A stretch of DNA of 64,000 bases, taken from Prolixibacteraceae bacterium (GTDB taxonomy: Bacteria > Bacteroidota > Bacteroidia > Bacteroidales > Prolixibacteraceae). Below are positions 42,738 through 52,658 of the stretch, piece after piece. Position 1 is the stretch's first letter. Each line of letters opens with the position of its first letter. Where the stretch lies: the NCBI GenBank assembly GCA_009773765.1, contig WTWZ01000004.1, positions 1 through 64,000 on the forward strand, given 5' to 3'. A program made the position numbers and the translations under genes. Under the pieces are notes generated by a model. The model was not told where the DNA came from. It searched no databases and saw nothing but the letters and a program-made list of their open reading frames with translations.

Positions 42738-44230
42738 ACCGGATAATGAAATCGATTGAACGGATTGGGAATGCGCTTCCCCATCCGGCTGCGTTGTTTG
42801 GCATTTTTGCACTGATTACGCTGCTGTTTTCAGCCATTGGCCACTGGCTGGATTGGACGGGGGTAAATCCTGCAACCGGTGAATCAATTCAGGTCATCAA
42901 CCTGATTTCGAAAGAAGGTTTGCACAAAATATTGCTTGGAATGGTTAATAATTACACCGGTTTTGCGCCGCTTGGGATTGTAATGGTTGCCTTACTTGGA
43001 ATTGGGATTGCAGAAAGCAGCGGATTAATAAAAGCGGCAATTAACGCACTGCTTATTAAAGCGCCGCTTAACTCCATCACTTTTATGGTGGTATTAACCG
43101 GCGTACTCTCAAATGTTGCATCCGATTTGGGCTATATTTTAATTATTCCTATGGCAGGTGTAATTTTTCATTCTTTGGGACGCCACCCCATAGCAGGCAT
43201 GTCGGCTGCTTTTGCCGGAGTGAGCGGAGGGTTCAGCGCCAACCTGTTTATTGGTACCATCGACCCGCTGCTGGCCGGTTTATCAACCGAAGCCGCCCGG
43301 ATTATCGACCCTGATTATTATGTAATGCCAACCGCCAACTACTATTTTATGGCTGTTTCAACTTTTGTTATTGCCATTGCTGGCACTTGGGTTACCAAAG
43401 CATTTGTTGAGCCTCAACTGGGCAAGTACACCGGCAACGTAGAAAAAGAAGAGATAAAAAACCTGACCAAACAAGAAATAAAAGGATTGAAATGGACTGG
43501 TTTTACTTTTCTGCTTTTTATGGCTTTAATGGCCTGGGGGCTGATTCCCGACCACGGTTTTTTGCGAGGAGCGGATAATATGGTTCTCCATTCTCCTGTT
43601 TTTAAAGGTTTCATTGCCGTGCTTTTTATTGTAGCCGGAAGTTGTGGCATTATATACGGTTATATTGCCGGAACATTTAAAAAACACGACGATGTTATTT
43701 CGGGGATGAACACCAGTTTTAAAAGCCTGATTTCGTTTTTGGTACTTGTATTTTTTGCTGCCCAGTTTGTGGCGTGGTTTAAATGGAGCAACCTCGGATT
43801 TTTAATTGCGGTAAAAGGTGCCGACTGGCTGCAAAGCGCAAATCTGGGGCTGATTCCGCTGGTAATTATGTTTACGCTTCTTTCAGGTTTTATCAATTTG
43901 TTTATGGGAAGCGCCTCGGCAAAATGGGCAATTATGGCCCCTGTTTTTATACCGATGTTTATGTTGCTTGGGTATTCGCCCGAGCTGTCGCAGGCGGTTT
44001 TCAGAATTGGCGACAGTGTAACCAATATAATTTCTCCAATGATGAGTTATTTTGCACTGATTATTGTCTATTATCAGAAATATGACGCAAAAGCCGGTAT
44101 TGGTACAATTATGGCAACTATGCTGCCTTACACCATTACTTTTTACATCTTTTGGACTTTATTGCTGATTGTCTGGATTCTTCTGGAAATACCGCTTGGG
44201 CCTGAAGCAGGACTGTATTATATAAAATAA
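42719..44230 (+). CDS. AbgT family transporter
   Basis: The 503-residue protein has about 11-13 membrane segments and clear AbgT features: IERIGNALPHPAALFGIFAL, VLTGVLSNVASDLGYILIIP, HPIAGMSAAFAGVSGGFSAN and FMGSASAKWAIMAPVFIPMF. Characterised members import p-aminobenzoyl-glutamate or export sulfonamides. Which applies here is not visible. Three ATG codons in a row (42719-42727) offer alternative starts. It lies 115 bases before the RND efflux operon in the same direction. Confidence 0.92.
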   Translation: MMMKNNNRIMKSIERIGNALPHPAALFGIFALITLLFSAIGHWLDWTGVNPATGESIQVINLISKEGLHKILLGMVNNYTGFAPLGIVMVALLGIGIAESSGLIKAAINALLIKAPLNSITFMVVLTGVLSNVASDLGYILIIPMAGVIFHSLGRHPIAGMSAAFAGVSGGFSANLFIGTIDPLLAGLSTEAARIIDPDYYVMPTANYYFMAVSTFVIAIAGTWVTKAFVEPQLGKYTGNVEKEEIKNLTKQEIKGLKWTGFTFLLFMALMAWGLIPDHGFLRGADNMVLHSPVFKGFIAVLFIVAGSCGIIYGYIAGTFKKHDDVISGMNTSFKSLISFLVLVFFAAQFVAWFKWSNLGFLIAVKGADWLQSANLGLIPLVIMFTLLSGFINLFMGSASAKWAIMAPVFIPMFMLLGYSPELSQAVFRIGDSVTNIISPMMSYFALIIVYYQKYDAKAGIGTIMATMLPYTITFYIFWTLLLIVWILLEIPLGPEAGLYYIK

Positions 44231-44345
44231 TTCCTTCTTTTCATTTCAGTCTGCAATTTAATCATTCCGGTAAAATATCCTGAAAAGGTTTTCTGATACG
44301 CATTTCCTTTGTATGGAAAAACAGAAAATCTTAAAATAAACGGAT

Positions 44346-45407
44346 ATGAAATTCAGGCTCGTGTTATTTCTGTTGGTGGCTGCATTTGCAGGTTGCACCA
44401 ATACCAAAATTGAAAAAAAGGAAATCATCAGAAAAGTAAAAGTTGCCGCTGTTGAAACCGGCGAACCCATTTTAAAAAGCGAATTTTCAGGAATTATCAG
44501 GGAAGACCGGGAAAATAACCTCGCTTTCCGCGTGGCAGGCCCTGTTAAGGCCATTTATGCAAAAGAAGGGAGCTTTGTAAAAAAAGGCGATTTAATTGCC
44601 GAAATCGATCCACGCGATTACCAGGTGCAGGTTGATGTGGCCCGGGCACAGTATGAGCAGGTAAAATCCGAAACCGGCCGCGTCAGCGAAATGTACAACC
44701 GCAAAAGCATTGCCGGCATCGATTACGATAAAGCCGTGTCGGGAGAAAAAATGGTTGCCGCCCAACTGCAACATGCCGAAAATCAGCTTCGCGACACCAA
44801 ATTGTTTGCCCCTTTTTCAGGCTATGTTCAGCATATCAATTTCGAAAAGGGCGAAATGATAAATGCCGGGATGACCTTTGCAACGCTCATCAGTCTTAAC
44901 ACTTACAAAATTGAAGTTGACATTCCGGCGTTGCTGTTTGTGAGAAGAAACGATTTTACAGCGTTTACCTGTCAGAATAACGAATCAGGGGACGAAGAAC
45001 TGCCGTTAATCCTCACCTCATTCACCATGAAAGCCGACAACAATCAGCTTTACAAACTCTATCTCAACCTCGACCCGCAACTCAACAAAAAACTGGCGCC
45101 CGGGATGAATGTAAAAGTGGTGATATATTACAAAAACCAGGCAGAGCAATCGTTTTCAATACCTGTTGAAGCCCTTTTTTATAAGGATGGAAATACGTAT
45201 GTCTGGATTTTTAATCCTGAATCTTCTGTGGTAAACAAAAGAAGGGTTGAACCCGAAGCGCTGACCGGAAATGGAAACATCAGGATTACAACCGGTTTGA
45301 CCGGCAACGAAAAAGTAGTGGTTGCCGGGGTAAATGTGCTGAAGGAAAACCAAAAAGTGGTACTGCTTGAAACCGCCGGCAAAACCAATATAGGAGGGCT
45401 TTTGTGA
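44346..45407 (+). CDS. RND efflux periplasmic adaptor, lipoprotein
   Basis: The 353-residue protein has a lipoprotein signal (LVLFLLVAAFAGCTNT, Cys17). It has the lipoyl halves (RVAGPVKAIYAKEGSFVKKG, DLIAEIDPRDYQVQVDVARA) and the helical hairpin, then the second half (APFSGYVQHINFEKGEMINA) and the beta-barrel. It bridges the inner-membrane pump and TolC. Its TGA overlaps the pump ATG by one base (TGATG). Confidence 0.92.
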   Translation: MKFRLVLFLLVAAFAGCTNTKIEKKEIIRKVKVAAVETGEPILKSEFSGIIREDRENNLAFRVAGPVKAIYAKEGSFVKKGDLIAEIDPRDYQVQVDVARAQYEQVKSETGRVSEMYNRKSIAGIDYDKAVSGEKMVAAQLQHAENQLRDTKLFAPFSGYVQHINFEKGEMINAGMTFATLISLNTYKIEVDIPALLFVRRNDFTAFTCQNNESGDEELPLILTSFTMKADNNQLYKLYLNLDPQLNKKLAPGMNVKVVIYYKNQAEQSFSIPVEALFYKDGNTYVWIFNPESSVVNKRRVEPEALTGNGNIRITTGLTGNEKVVVAGVNVLKENQKVVLLETAGKTNIGGLL

Positions 45408-48400
45408 TGCATATTTCAGAAATTGCTTTCAAAAATAAACCCATTTTCTGGTTTTTGCTGGTATGCATTGTTGCCGGAGGAGTGCTGTCGTACCAGGCCA
45501 TCAGCAAACTCGAAGACCCGGAAATTGTGGTGATGTTTGCCAAAGTTTACACCATTTACCCGGGGGCTTCGGCACACGAAGTGGAGATGCAGGTTACCAG
45601 CGTTTTAGAGGAAGAAATCAGCACTCTGGCCGACATTGAAAATATCCGCTCAAAATCATCGGCAAACATTTCAGAAATAGATATTGAACTGAAAATGACA
45701 GTGCCTCAGCATGAGATTCAGCAACGGTGGGAATTTTTACGCAGAAAGGTTGAAGCTGCTCAGACCAAATTACCTGAAGGCGCTCAGAAATCAATGGTTA
45801 TCGACGACTTTACCGATGTTTATGGGATGTTTTATGCCATGACCGCCGATGGTTACTCTTACCAGGAAATGGACGACTATGCCGGTTACATCAAACGCGG
45901 AATGCTTGAAGTTGAAGGTGTGAGAAAAGTTCAGATTTACGGAACACAATCCCCGCAACTCGAAATCAGGCTTTCAAACGAAAAAATGGGAGAAATGGGT
46001 GTTTCTCCCTTACAGGTAATTAACGCAATACAGGGACAAAATACAATGGTTTATCCGGGATCGGTACACACCGGCGACCAGCTTCTGAAAGTGAATGTAA
46101 GCGATAAACTCACCGGAATTGAAGATTTAAAAAATCTGATGGTACAGGACATTAGTGGAAAACTGATTAAACTTTCGGATTTGGCCCAAATTTCGAAAAC
46201 TTATCCCGAAACATTCCGGAATACATTGTTTATGGATAATAAAAAGGCCATCGGGATTTCCATATCAATGGAATCGGGCGAAAACATTGTGGAACTTGGC
46301 AAAAGAGTTGACAAACAACTGGCTGAATTACAGAAAAATATGCCTGTTGGATTCGAATTCTCCAAAGTATGGTTTCAACCCGATAAAGTAAATGATGCTA
46401 TCCGGGGATTTATGATTAACCTGGTTGAGTCGGTTATTATTGTGGTTTTGTCGCTGATGATTACCATGGGATTGAGGAGCGGATTGATTATTGGCACCGG
46501 ACTTTTGCTCACCATTTTAGGTACATTCCCGTTTTTACTGGTTGCCGGTGGTAGTATGCAACGCATTTCCCTGGGAGCATTTATTGTTGCAATGGGAATG
46601 CTGGTTGACAATGCAATTGTTGTTATTGACGGAATACTGGTTGATTTACAGCGAAACGGTAAAAATAAAAACACGTTTGTCAATCCGGCCAAACGAACGG
46701 CCTGGCCGTTACTTGGCGCAACATTAATTGCTGTTTCGGCATTTTTGCCTGTGTTTATTTCGAAAGACACCGCCGGAACGTATGCCCGCGACCTTTTTTT
46801 GGTATTGTGCATTTCGCTGCTGATTAGCTGGATTCTGGCGCTGACACAGGTTCCGCTGTTTTCGGCAAAGTTTCTGACCATCCCGGATAAGAAGAAAAAT
46901 AAGGACCCTTTCGACGGAGTTTTTTACCGCACATTCAGCCGTGCACTTTCATTTTTTATGAGCCACAAAGTTACCGCGGTAATTGCCACAACACTGCTGC
47001 TTGCGGTTTCGGCTTATGGGTTCACCTTCGTCAAACAGACTTTCTTCCCCGATATGAACTACAACCAGGTTTATATCGAATATAAACTTCCTTATGGCAC
47101 CAGCCCAGATAAAGTAAGCTCCGATTTGGCAGAAATTACTGATTATTTTTTAACACTTGAAGAAGTTAAAATGGTGGTTTCAAGCGGTGGAATGACGCCA
47201 ACCCGGTATTGCCTGGTCCGTTCAATGGGAGAAGTGGCCGACAATTACGGCGAGTTGATTGTCAATTTCGAAGATTACAAAACTATGGTAAAAATGAAGC
47301 CGGTGCTTGAGGAATACATCCGGCAATATTACCCCGACGCTTATTTCCGAATCCGCAAATACAACCTGTCGGTGAAATCGACTCATCTGGTGGAAGCCGA
47401 ATTTTCAGGGCCCGACCCGGCTGTTTTAAAACATTTAAGCCAACAGGTGGAAGAAATAATGAGGCAAAACCCGTATGCTGACACTTACACCATTAGCAAC
47501 GACTGGGAACCGATGGGAAAAGCGCTGTTTGCCCGGTACGACCAAAATGTAGCACGACGAACGGCAACAACACGTTCCGATGTGAGTAACGCCATACTCG
47601 CCGCAACCGACGGATTGCCGCTGGGAACGGTTTATGAGGGTGAAACGCCACTTGGTATTGTGATGAAAGTGAGAAACAGCGATGGTTCGCAAATTGAAAA
47701 CCTGAACAACATTCCGGTTTGGAACATGATTCCCAATTTTCAGCAAATAAAAAACGAGGATGTTACCAACCTGATGTACGGCATAAAAACCACCGAAGAA
47801 CTTACCGGCGAATTGCTAAAACCCGTTCCGCTGGGCGCTGTTACCCAAGGTGTTGATTTGGGTTGGGAAGAAAGTGTGGTTCAACGGGTAAACAGCAAAC
47901 GCAGTATCCAGGCGCAATGCGACCCGATTGAGGGGTACAGTCCGGCTTTGCTCCGGAAAACCCTGATTCCCGAAATCAATAAAATCGAAATTCCCGAAGG
48001 GTACAGCATGAAATGGGTTGGCGAATATGAGTTGCAAAGCACCGCTTTGCGCAACATTTTCAGGTATCTGCCGGTGGTGGTTATGCTGATTATTTTTACG
48101 CTGATACTCTTGTTCAACGACGTCAAAAGGCCTGTAATTGTTATTGTTTGTATCCCGCTGGCAATCATCGGAATTGTTCCAGGGCTGCTGATTTCCGACC
48201 GTCCGTTTACTTTTATGGCCATCATCGGCTCAATCGGATTAATGGGTATGCTGATAAAAAATTCGATTGTCCTGCTCGACGAGATTCAAAAGCAAATTCA
48301 TGAAGGACACGGCAGTTACCAGGCCATTATCAATGCCACCATTTCGCGTACAAGACCGGTTCTCATGGCTTCGTTTACCACTATTTTGGGAATGTTGCCG

Positions 48401-48553
48401 CTTTTCACCGATCCGATGTACAGCAGCATGGCGGTGGTCATTATCAGCGGATTGCTGGTTGGCACACTCATCACTTTAATTTTTGTCCCTATTCTCTACG
48501 CGGTCCTCCACAATATTCACAAAGAGGAAAATGTAAAAATTTTAACCTATTAA
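45407..48553 (+). CDS. RND efflux pump permease (AcrB-like)
   Basis: The 1048-residue protein has the RND pattern: one N-terminal helix (NKPIFWFLLVCIVAGGVLSY), a large periplasmic loop, six helices, a second loop and five or so further helices. The region AFIVAMGMLVDNAIVVIDGI holds the conserved Asp pair used in proton relay, and a repeat of the pattern occurs near GSIGLMGMLIKNSIVLLDEI. ATG at 45407 is preferred over a GTG three bases upstream. It works with the adaptor before it and the TolC protein two bases after it. Confidence 0.95.
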   Translation: MHISEIAFKNKPIFWFLLVCIVAGGVLSYQAISKLEDPEIVVMFAKVYTIYPGASAHEVEMQVTSVLEEEISTLADIENIRSKSSANISEIDIELKMTVPQHEIQQRWEFLRRKVEAAQTKLPEGAQKSMVIDDFTDVYGMFYAMTADGYSYQEMDDYAGYIKRGMLEVEGVRKVQIYGTQSPQLEIRLSNEKMGEMGVSPLQVINAIQGQNTMVYPGSVHTGDQLLKVNVSDKLTGIEDLKNLMVQDISGKLIKLSDLAQISKTYPETFRNTLFMDNKKAIGISISMESGENIVELGKRVDKQLAELQKNMPVGFEFSKVWFQPDKVNDAIRGFMINLVESVIIVVLSLMITMGLRSGLIIGTGLLLTILGTFPFLLVAGGSMQRISLGAFIVAMGMLVDNAIVVIDGILVDLQRNGKNKNTFVNPAKRTAWPLLGATLIAVSAFLPVFISKDTAGTYARDLFLVLCISLLISWILALTQVPLFSAKFLTIPDKKKNKDPFDGVFYRTFSRALSFFMSHKVTAVIATTLLLAVSAYGFTFVKQTFFPDMNYNQVYIEYKLPYGTSPDKVSSDLAEITDYFLTLEEVKMVVSSGGMTPTRYCLVRSMGEVADNYGELIVNFEDYKTMVKMKPVLEEYIRQYYPDAYFRIRKYNLSVKSTHLVEAEFSGPDPAVLKHLSQQVEEIMRQNPYADTYTISNDWEPMGKALFARYDQNVARRTATTRSDVSNAILAATDGLPLGTVYEGETPLGIVMKVRNSDGSQIENLNNIPVWNMIPNFQQIKNEDVTNLMYGIKTTEELTGELLKPVPLGAVTQGVDLGWEESVVQRVNSKRSIQAQCDPIEGYSPALLRKTLIPEINKIEIPEGYSMKWVGEYELQSTALRNIFRYLPVVVMLIIFTLILLFNDVKRPVIVIVCIPLAIIGIVPGLLISDRPFTFMAIIGSIGLMGMLIKNSIVLLDEIQKQIHEGHGSYQAIINATISRTRPVLMASFTTILGMLPLFTDPMYSSMAVVIISGLLVGTLITLIFVPILYAVLHNIHKEENVKILTY

Positions 48554-48555
48554 TT

Positions 48556-49974
48556 ATGAACACTTTCATTCAAAAAACAATATATACTGCACTACCTGTT
48601 CTGTTCATATTCGTTTCGAATGCCCAGGTAAATCTGTCGCTGGAACAGTGCAGGGAACTGGCTTTACAGCGAAGCGGGGAAATCAGGATTGCCGGGAAAA
48701 CACTGGAAAAAGCGGATGCTGAAAAATTGGCCGCCCGCAGTTATTATTTTCCTTCAGTTTCGGGAATGGCAACCGGGCTTTATCTGGCCGACAAAATTAA
48801 ATCGGATATGTATCTGCCAACCGCTGTGCCCGATTTGTCCACCGGACAACTGGTTCCAAATGTAATGGTCGGCCCGAACGGGCAACCCATTATTGGCGCC
48901 GACGGAAACCCGGTTTTTAATTCGTACGCCTGGTTCCCGCTTGAAATCAGTTTGCAGGGCGCTTACGTTGCAGGTGTCAGCATTGAACAGCCGCTTTACA
49001 CCGGCGGAAAAATTTCGGCAGGCAACAAAATGGCTGCCATTGGTTACGAAATGGCCGGTTACAACCTCGAAATACAAAAAATGAACGTCGTGGCAGAAGC
49101 AGAACAAACCTACTGGCTTTTCGTGTCGGTGAAAGAAAAGGTAAAACTGGCCGAAACCGCGGTTGAATCTCTTAAAGCCTTGCTGGAAAAAGTAACCAAT
49201 GCCTTTGAAACAGGACTGGTACATCAAAACGAAGTTTTAAAAGTTCAGGTGCAGTTGAACAAGGCTGAACTCGATTTGCAAAAAGCCCGGAACGGATTGG
49301 AACTGACGCGAATGTCGTTGTGCCGGGTAACCGGAATCAGTTTCGATACACTAATTTCGGTAAACGATTCACTGATTGCAGGTTCAGCGCAAATTTTACC
49401 TCAACTTGGCGGAGAGGATGTTTCTGCGCGGCCCGAATTTAAGGCCCTGCAAAAAGATATTGAAATGGAAGAACAAAACATCAGGCTGGTCCAGGCTGAT
49501 TATTTGCCCACACTCGGGCTGACCGCCGGATACTTTTACTTTGGCGGAATGAAAATAAGCGATATCGATTTTGATGATGGCTACGAAATGATACTGGCCG
49601 GGTTGAAAATCCCGATATTCCAGTGGGGGCAGGGCAAAAACAAGGTAAATTCGGCGAAAGCAACCAAAGAAATCAAGGAGCTGGAGCTCGAAAAAAACCG
49701 GAAATTGCTTGAACTTCAGACTAAACAAGCCAAACTGAATTTACAGGATGCCTTTTTACGAATCAGTATTTCTGAAAAAGCGCTGGAACAGGCCAACGAA
49801 AACCTGCGCATCAGCAACGACAATTACGAACTGGGTTTCGAAACTATTTCAGATTTGCTCATGGCCCGCCTCGAATGGCAAAAAACTTACAGCGATTTGA
49901 TTGACGCCAAAACCGATTTCAAAATTAAGGAAACAACCTACCTGAAAGTTACAGGCAGACTGGGGGGCGAATAA
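48556..49974 (+). CDS. TolC-family outer-membrane efflux protein
   Basis: The 472-residue protein has a signal peptide (TALPVLFIFVSNAQ, cleaved near residue 24) and two OEP domains. Helical runs include LALQRSGEIRIAGKTLEKAD and NAFETGLVHQNEVLKVQVQL in the first half and SEKALEQANENLRISNDNYE in the second. It forms the outer-membrane channel of the tripartite pump. It is the only TolC gene in the window, so the C39/HlyD system might also use it, although it lies about 20 kb away. Confidence 0.93.
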   Translation: MNTFIQKTIYTALPVLFIFVSNAQVNLSLEQCRELALQRSGEIRIAGKTLEKADAEKLAARSYYFPSVSGMATGLYLADKIKSDMYLPTAVPDLSTGQLVPNVMVGPNGQPIIGADGNPVFNSYAWFPLEISLQGAYVAGVSIEQPLYTGGKISAGNKMAAIGYEMAGYNLEIQKMNVVAEAEQTYWLFVSVKEKVKLAETAVESLKALLEKVTNAFETGLVHQNEVLKVQVQLNKAELDLQKARNGLELTRMSLCRVTGISFDTLISVNDSLIAGSAQILPQLGGEDVSARPEFKALQKDIEMEEQNIRLVQADYLPTLGLTAGYFYFGGMKISDIDFDDGYEMILAGLKIPIFQWGQGKNKVNSAKATKEIKELELEKNRKLLELQTKQAKLNLQDAFLRISISEKALEQANENLRISNDNYELGFETISDLLMARLEWQKTYSDLIDAKTDFKIKETTYLKVTGRLGGE

Positions 49975-50041
49975 ATCGGATTAGTATATAAATGATACCT
50001 AAAATTCCTTATCAATCCTTTCGTGATTAGAAAAGATTACA

Positions 50042-50065
50042 TAAATTTGTATCCAAATGAATACA
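50042..50065 (+). promoter_or_regulatory. promoter box and possible operator of the HigBA-like module
   Basis: TAAATTTG at 50042-50049 fits the Bacteroidota -7 element. It overlaps a short inverted repeat, TGTAT at 50048-50052 and ATACA at 50061-50065, eight bases apart. The toxin ATG follows at 50074. Such a site could bind the HTH antitoxin for autoregulation. Confidence 0.35.
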
Positions 50066-50073
50066 CAAAATAA

Positions 50074-50373
50074 ATGTACACTATTGAGAAAACAATCGAA
50101 TTTGACAAATGGCTAAGAAAATTAAAAGATATAAGAGCCAAAGCCAAAATCTTGTTTCGAATTCAAAAGATTGAGAATGATGAACATTTTGGAGAGTATG
50201 AACCTGTTTGTAATGGAATTCGTGAATTAAAAATAGACTACGCTAAAGGGTACAGAGTCTATTTTAAAGAATCAGACGGAAAAATAATTATTTTACTTAT
50301 TGGAGGAGACAAATCAAGTCAACAAAAAGACATTGAAAGAGCTAAAGAAATTTTAAAAAGAATTAAAAAATAG
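50074..50373 (+). CDS. RelE/HigB-type toxin of an addiction module
   Basis: The 99-residue basic protein has the RelE-superfamily pattern of COG3657-like killer proteins: IEFDKWLRKLKDIRAKAKIL, HFGEYEPVCNGIRELKIDYA, GYRVYFKESDGKIIILLIGG and DKSSQQKDIERAKEILKRIK. It is expected to be an mRNA interferase. The toxin precedes the antitoxin, as in HigBA, with a gap of four bases. Confidence 0.85.
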   Translation: MYTIEKTIEFDKWLRKLKDIRAKAKILFRIQKIENDEHFGEYEPVCNGIRELKIDYAKGYRVYFKESDGKIIILLIGGDKSSQQKDIERAKEILKRIKK

Positions 50374-50377
50374 AGAT

Positions 50378-50662
50378 ATGGAGACTTCAAAATTTGATAT
50401 AGCAGACTATTTGGATAGTAACGAAATGATTGCAGAATATCTAAATGCTGTTTTGGCTGAAGGAAATGATTCAGATGTGATTACAGCAATTGGACATGTG
50501 GCAAAATCAATCGGAATGACAAAAATTGCTCAAGAAACCGGATTAAGCAGAACAAGTTTATACAAAGCATTATCTGATGGAGCTAAACCTCAGTTTGAAA
50601 CAATAATGAAAGTATTAAGGGCAATTGGTGGACAGATACAAATAAACCCCTCGGCTGCTTAA
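50378..50662 (+). CDS. HTH antitoxin of the HigBA-like module
   Basis: The 94-residue protein has an N-terminal toxin-binding part (FDIADYLDSNEMIAEYLNAV) and a helix-turn-helix (SIGMTKIAQETGLSRTSLYK, residues about 45-66) of the addiction-module antidote family. It should neutralise the toxin and bind the promoter. It ends 18 bases before the histidine kinase gene, so read-through into that gene is possible. Confidence 0.87.
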   Translation: METSKFDIADYLDSNEMIAEYLNAVLAEGNDSDVITAIGHVAKSIGMTKIAQETGLSRTSLYKALSDGAKPQFETIMKVLRAIGGQIQINPSAA

Positions 50663-50680
50663 AAAAATATCAAAAAACCG

Positions 50681-51718
50681 ATGATAGGGAAAAATCTGCT
50701 GTTTATCAGCAAACTGCCTACCTACACCTTAAAACACACTGCCATCCGGATGCTGCTTGTAGGGTTTACCGGAGTTTTATTTCTTTTTATTGCTGTCAGT
50801 TTTTCTCCTAAAAACACCATCGAAATTACAACCGTTCAGTATTTAAGGGTCATTCTTATTTTTATCATTGGCAGCGAAATCAACGTTTTTCTCGACAATG
50901 TGGCTGAACATTTCTTCCCGATACCCGAAAAAATCGGATTAAGGATTGCCATGCACCTCCTATTCAGTGTTTTGTTTGCATGGGTTGCAATAGTGTATTT
51001 CGAAAGTTTAATGAACAGCGGAAACCTGCTGAAAGAACCGGTTGTAAAACTGATGCTGGTTTTGGGTGGGATTTTTATTTTTATTCTTTTAGTTTTTTCC
51101 GTTGGTTTGCGCATTACTGAAAAGTGGATTCAATCGGTAAGCGAACTGGAAGAGCTGAAACAGGCAAAACTGATGGGCGATTACAATGCGTTGCAAGACC
51201 AGTTAAACCCTCATTTCCTGTTCAATAACCTGAGTATTCTGAAATCGATGATAATTTACGACCAGAAAGCAGCGGTTGAATTTACCCAGAATTTCACCGA
51301 TTTCTATCGGTATGTTTTGCAAAGCAGCGGAAAAACAGTTGTAAGGCTGAAAGATGAAATTGAATTGTTGCACTCTTTTATCGCCATCCACAAAGAAAGG
51401 TTGGGCGGCAATTTTCAGATAACAATAGATGTCGGTAATACAATTACAGAAAAAAGCATACCGCCACTTTCACTCCAGCTTTTGGTGGAAAATGCGATTA
51501 AACACAACATTGCAGGAAAGGAAAATCCGCTTGTGGTGGAGATATTTTCGGATGAAGATTCTGTAACGGTCAAAAATAACCTGCAACCCAAAGAGTCGTC
51601 ATATTCAACGCGAAACGGATTGAAAAACCTGGTTCAACGCTATAAAATTCTTTCAGAAAAGGAGATTGTAATTACACAAAACAGTTCCACTTTTGCAGTA
51701 CAATTGCCATTGCTATGA
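50681..51718 (+). CDS. LytS-type sensor histidine kinase
   Basis: The 345-residue protein has four membrane helices (about 20-42, 55-70, 88-108, 122-142) and then the His-kinase domain of the PF06580 type. The phosphorylation motif LNPHFLFNNLSILKSM has His178. The ATPase region includes PLSLQLLVENAIKHNIAG. It pairs with the response regulator that overlaps its stop by four bases (ATGA). Confidence 0.93.
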   Translation: MIGKNLLFISKLPTYTLKHTAIRMLLVGFTGVLFLFIAVSFSPKNTIEITTVQYLRVILIFIIGSEINVFLDNVAEHFFPIPEKIGLRIAMHLLFSVLFAWVAIVYFESLMNSGNLLKEPVVKLMLVLGGIFIFILLVFSVGLRITEKWIQSVSELEELKQAKLMGDYNALQDQLNPHFLFNNLSILKSMIIYDQKAAVEFTQNFTDFYRYVLQSSGKTVVRLKDEIELLHSFIAIHKERLGGNFQITIDVGNTITEKSIPPLSLQLLVENAIKHNIAGKENPLVVEIFSDEDSVTVKNNLQPKESSYSTRNGLKNLVQRYKILSEKEIVITQNSSTFAVQLPLL

Positions 51719-52488
51719 AAAAGGAAACAAATATTGTAATTGTTGAGGATGAATTGCACAACCAGCGTTTGCTGGGTGGAATGATTGCCGAATTGCGCCC
51801 GCAATGGAAAATTACGGCAGTGGTAGCCAGTATAAAAGAGGGTGTTGAGTATTTTTCGCAATCCGCGCCCGACCTTATTTTTATGGATGTGCAATTACAG
51901 GATGGTGTTTGTTTTTCGATTTTTGAAAAGGCAGAGATTGAAAGCCCTGTAATTTTTACCACAGCTTATGATAATTATGCCATTCAGGCTTTTAAGTTGA
52001 ACAGCATCGATTACCTGCTGAAACCCATTAAGGAAACTGAGTTGGAAAATGCCATTCTGAAATTTGAAAACAGAAATTATTTTTCACAAAAACAGCACAC
52101 TGTCGATTACAACGAAATTTTAAATGCCATTAAAACCGGTGAAACCAAATACAGAAAACGCTTTCTGGTGCCGGCAATTAACGGTTTTTACAAACTCGAT
52201 GTAAAGGATGTGGCCTATTTTTACAGCGAAAACAAAGTTACGTCGGCTGTGACTTACGAAAAAAAAGAACACGTGCTGGAAACCACGCTGGAAGCGCTGG
52301 AGGAAGAACTTGACCCCGCCGGGTTTTTCAGGGCAAACCGGAGTACCATCGTTCACATTGATTCAATTGTTAAAATCGAGAATTATTTCGGAGGAAAACT
52401 TCATGTAAAACTGCTCCCCAAACTGAACACCGAAATCATTGTCAGCCGCCTGAAAAACATGGCTTTCAGGAACTGGGTTGAAAAGTAA
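51715..52488 (+). CDS. LytTR-family response regulator
   Basis: The 257-residue protein has a receiver domain (IVIVEDELHNQRLLGGMIAE, phospho-acceptor Asp58 in FMDVQL, Lys103 in LLKPI) and a C-terminal LytTR DNA-binding domain (KLDVKDVAYFYSENKVTSAV, FFRANRSTIVHIDSIVKIEN). It should act with the kinase before it. The target genes are not evident; the AbgT/RND genes upstream and the membrane proteins near 54466 are candidates only by location. Confidence 0.93.
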   Translation: MKKETNIVIVEDELHNQRLLGGMIAELRPQWKITAVVASIKEGVEYFSQSAPDLIFMDVQLQDGVCFSIFEKAEIESPVIFTTAYDNYAIQAFKLNSIDYLLKPIKETELENAILKFENRNYFSQKQHTVDYNEILNAIKTGETKYRKRFLVPAINGFYKLDVKDVAYFYSENKVTSAVTYEKKEHVLETTLEALEEELDPAGFFRANRSTIVHIDSIVKIENYFGGKLHVKLLPKLNTEIIVSRLKNMAFRNWVEK

Positions 52489-52658
52489 CAGTAAAAGTCA
52501 AACTTTTTAACCTGAAAAAAACACGTAAACAGCAACCTTTATTTTTTATTTTGATAGAGTTTCCACCAGGGAGTTGCGGAGGAATCATGCTGTTCCCGGT
52601 GATATCCGAAAAAACAGGAAGAAAGCATTGCCAACAAAAGATTTGGATTTAAACAGGC

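Noticed and set aside
52489-52658. Small frame (MLFPVISEKTGRKHC) between the converging LytTR genes
   Set aside because: It is 22 codons without a ribosome-binding site or conservation evidence.
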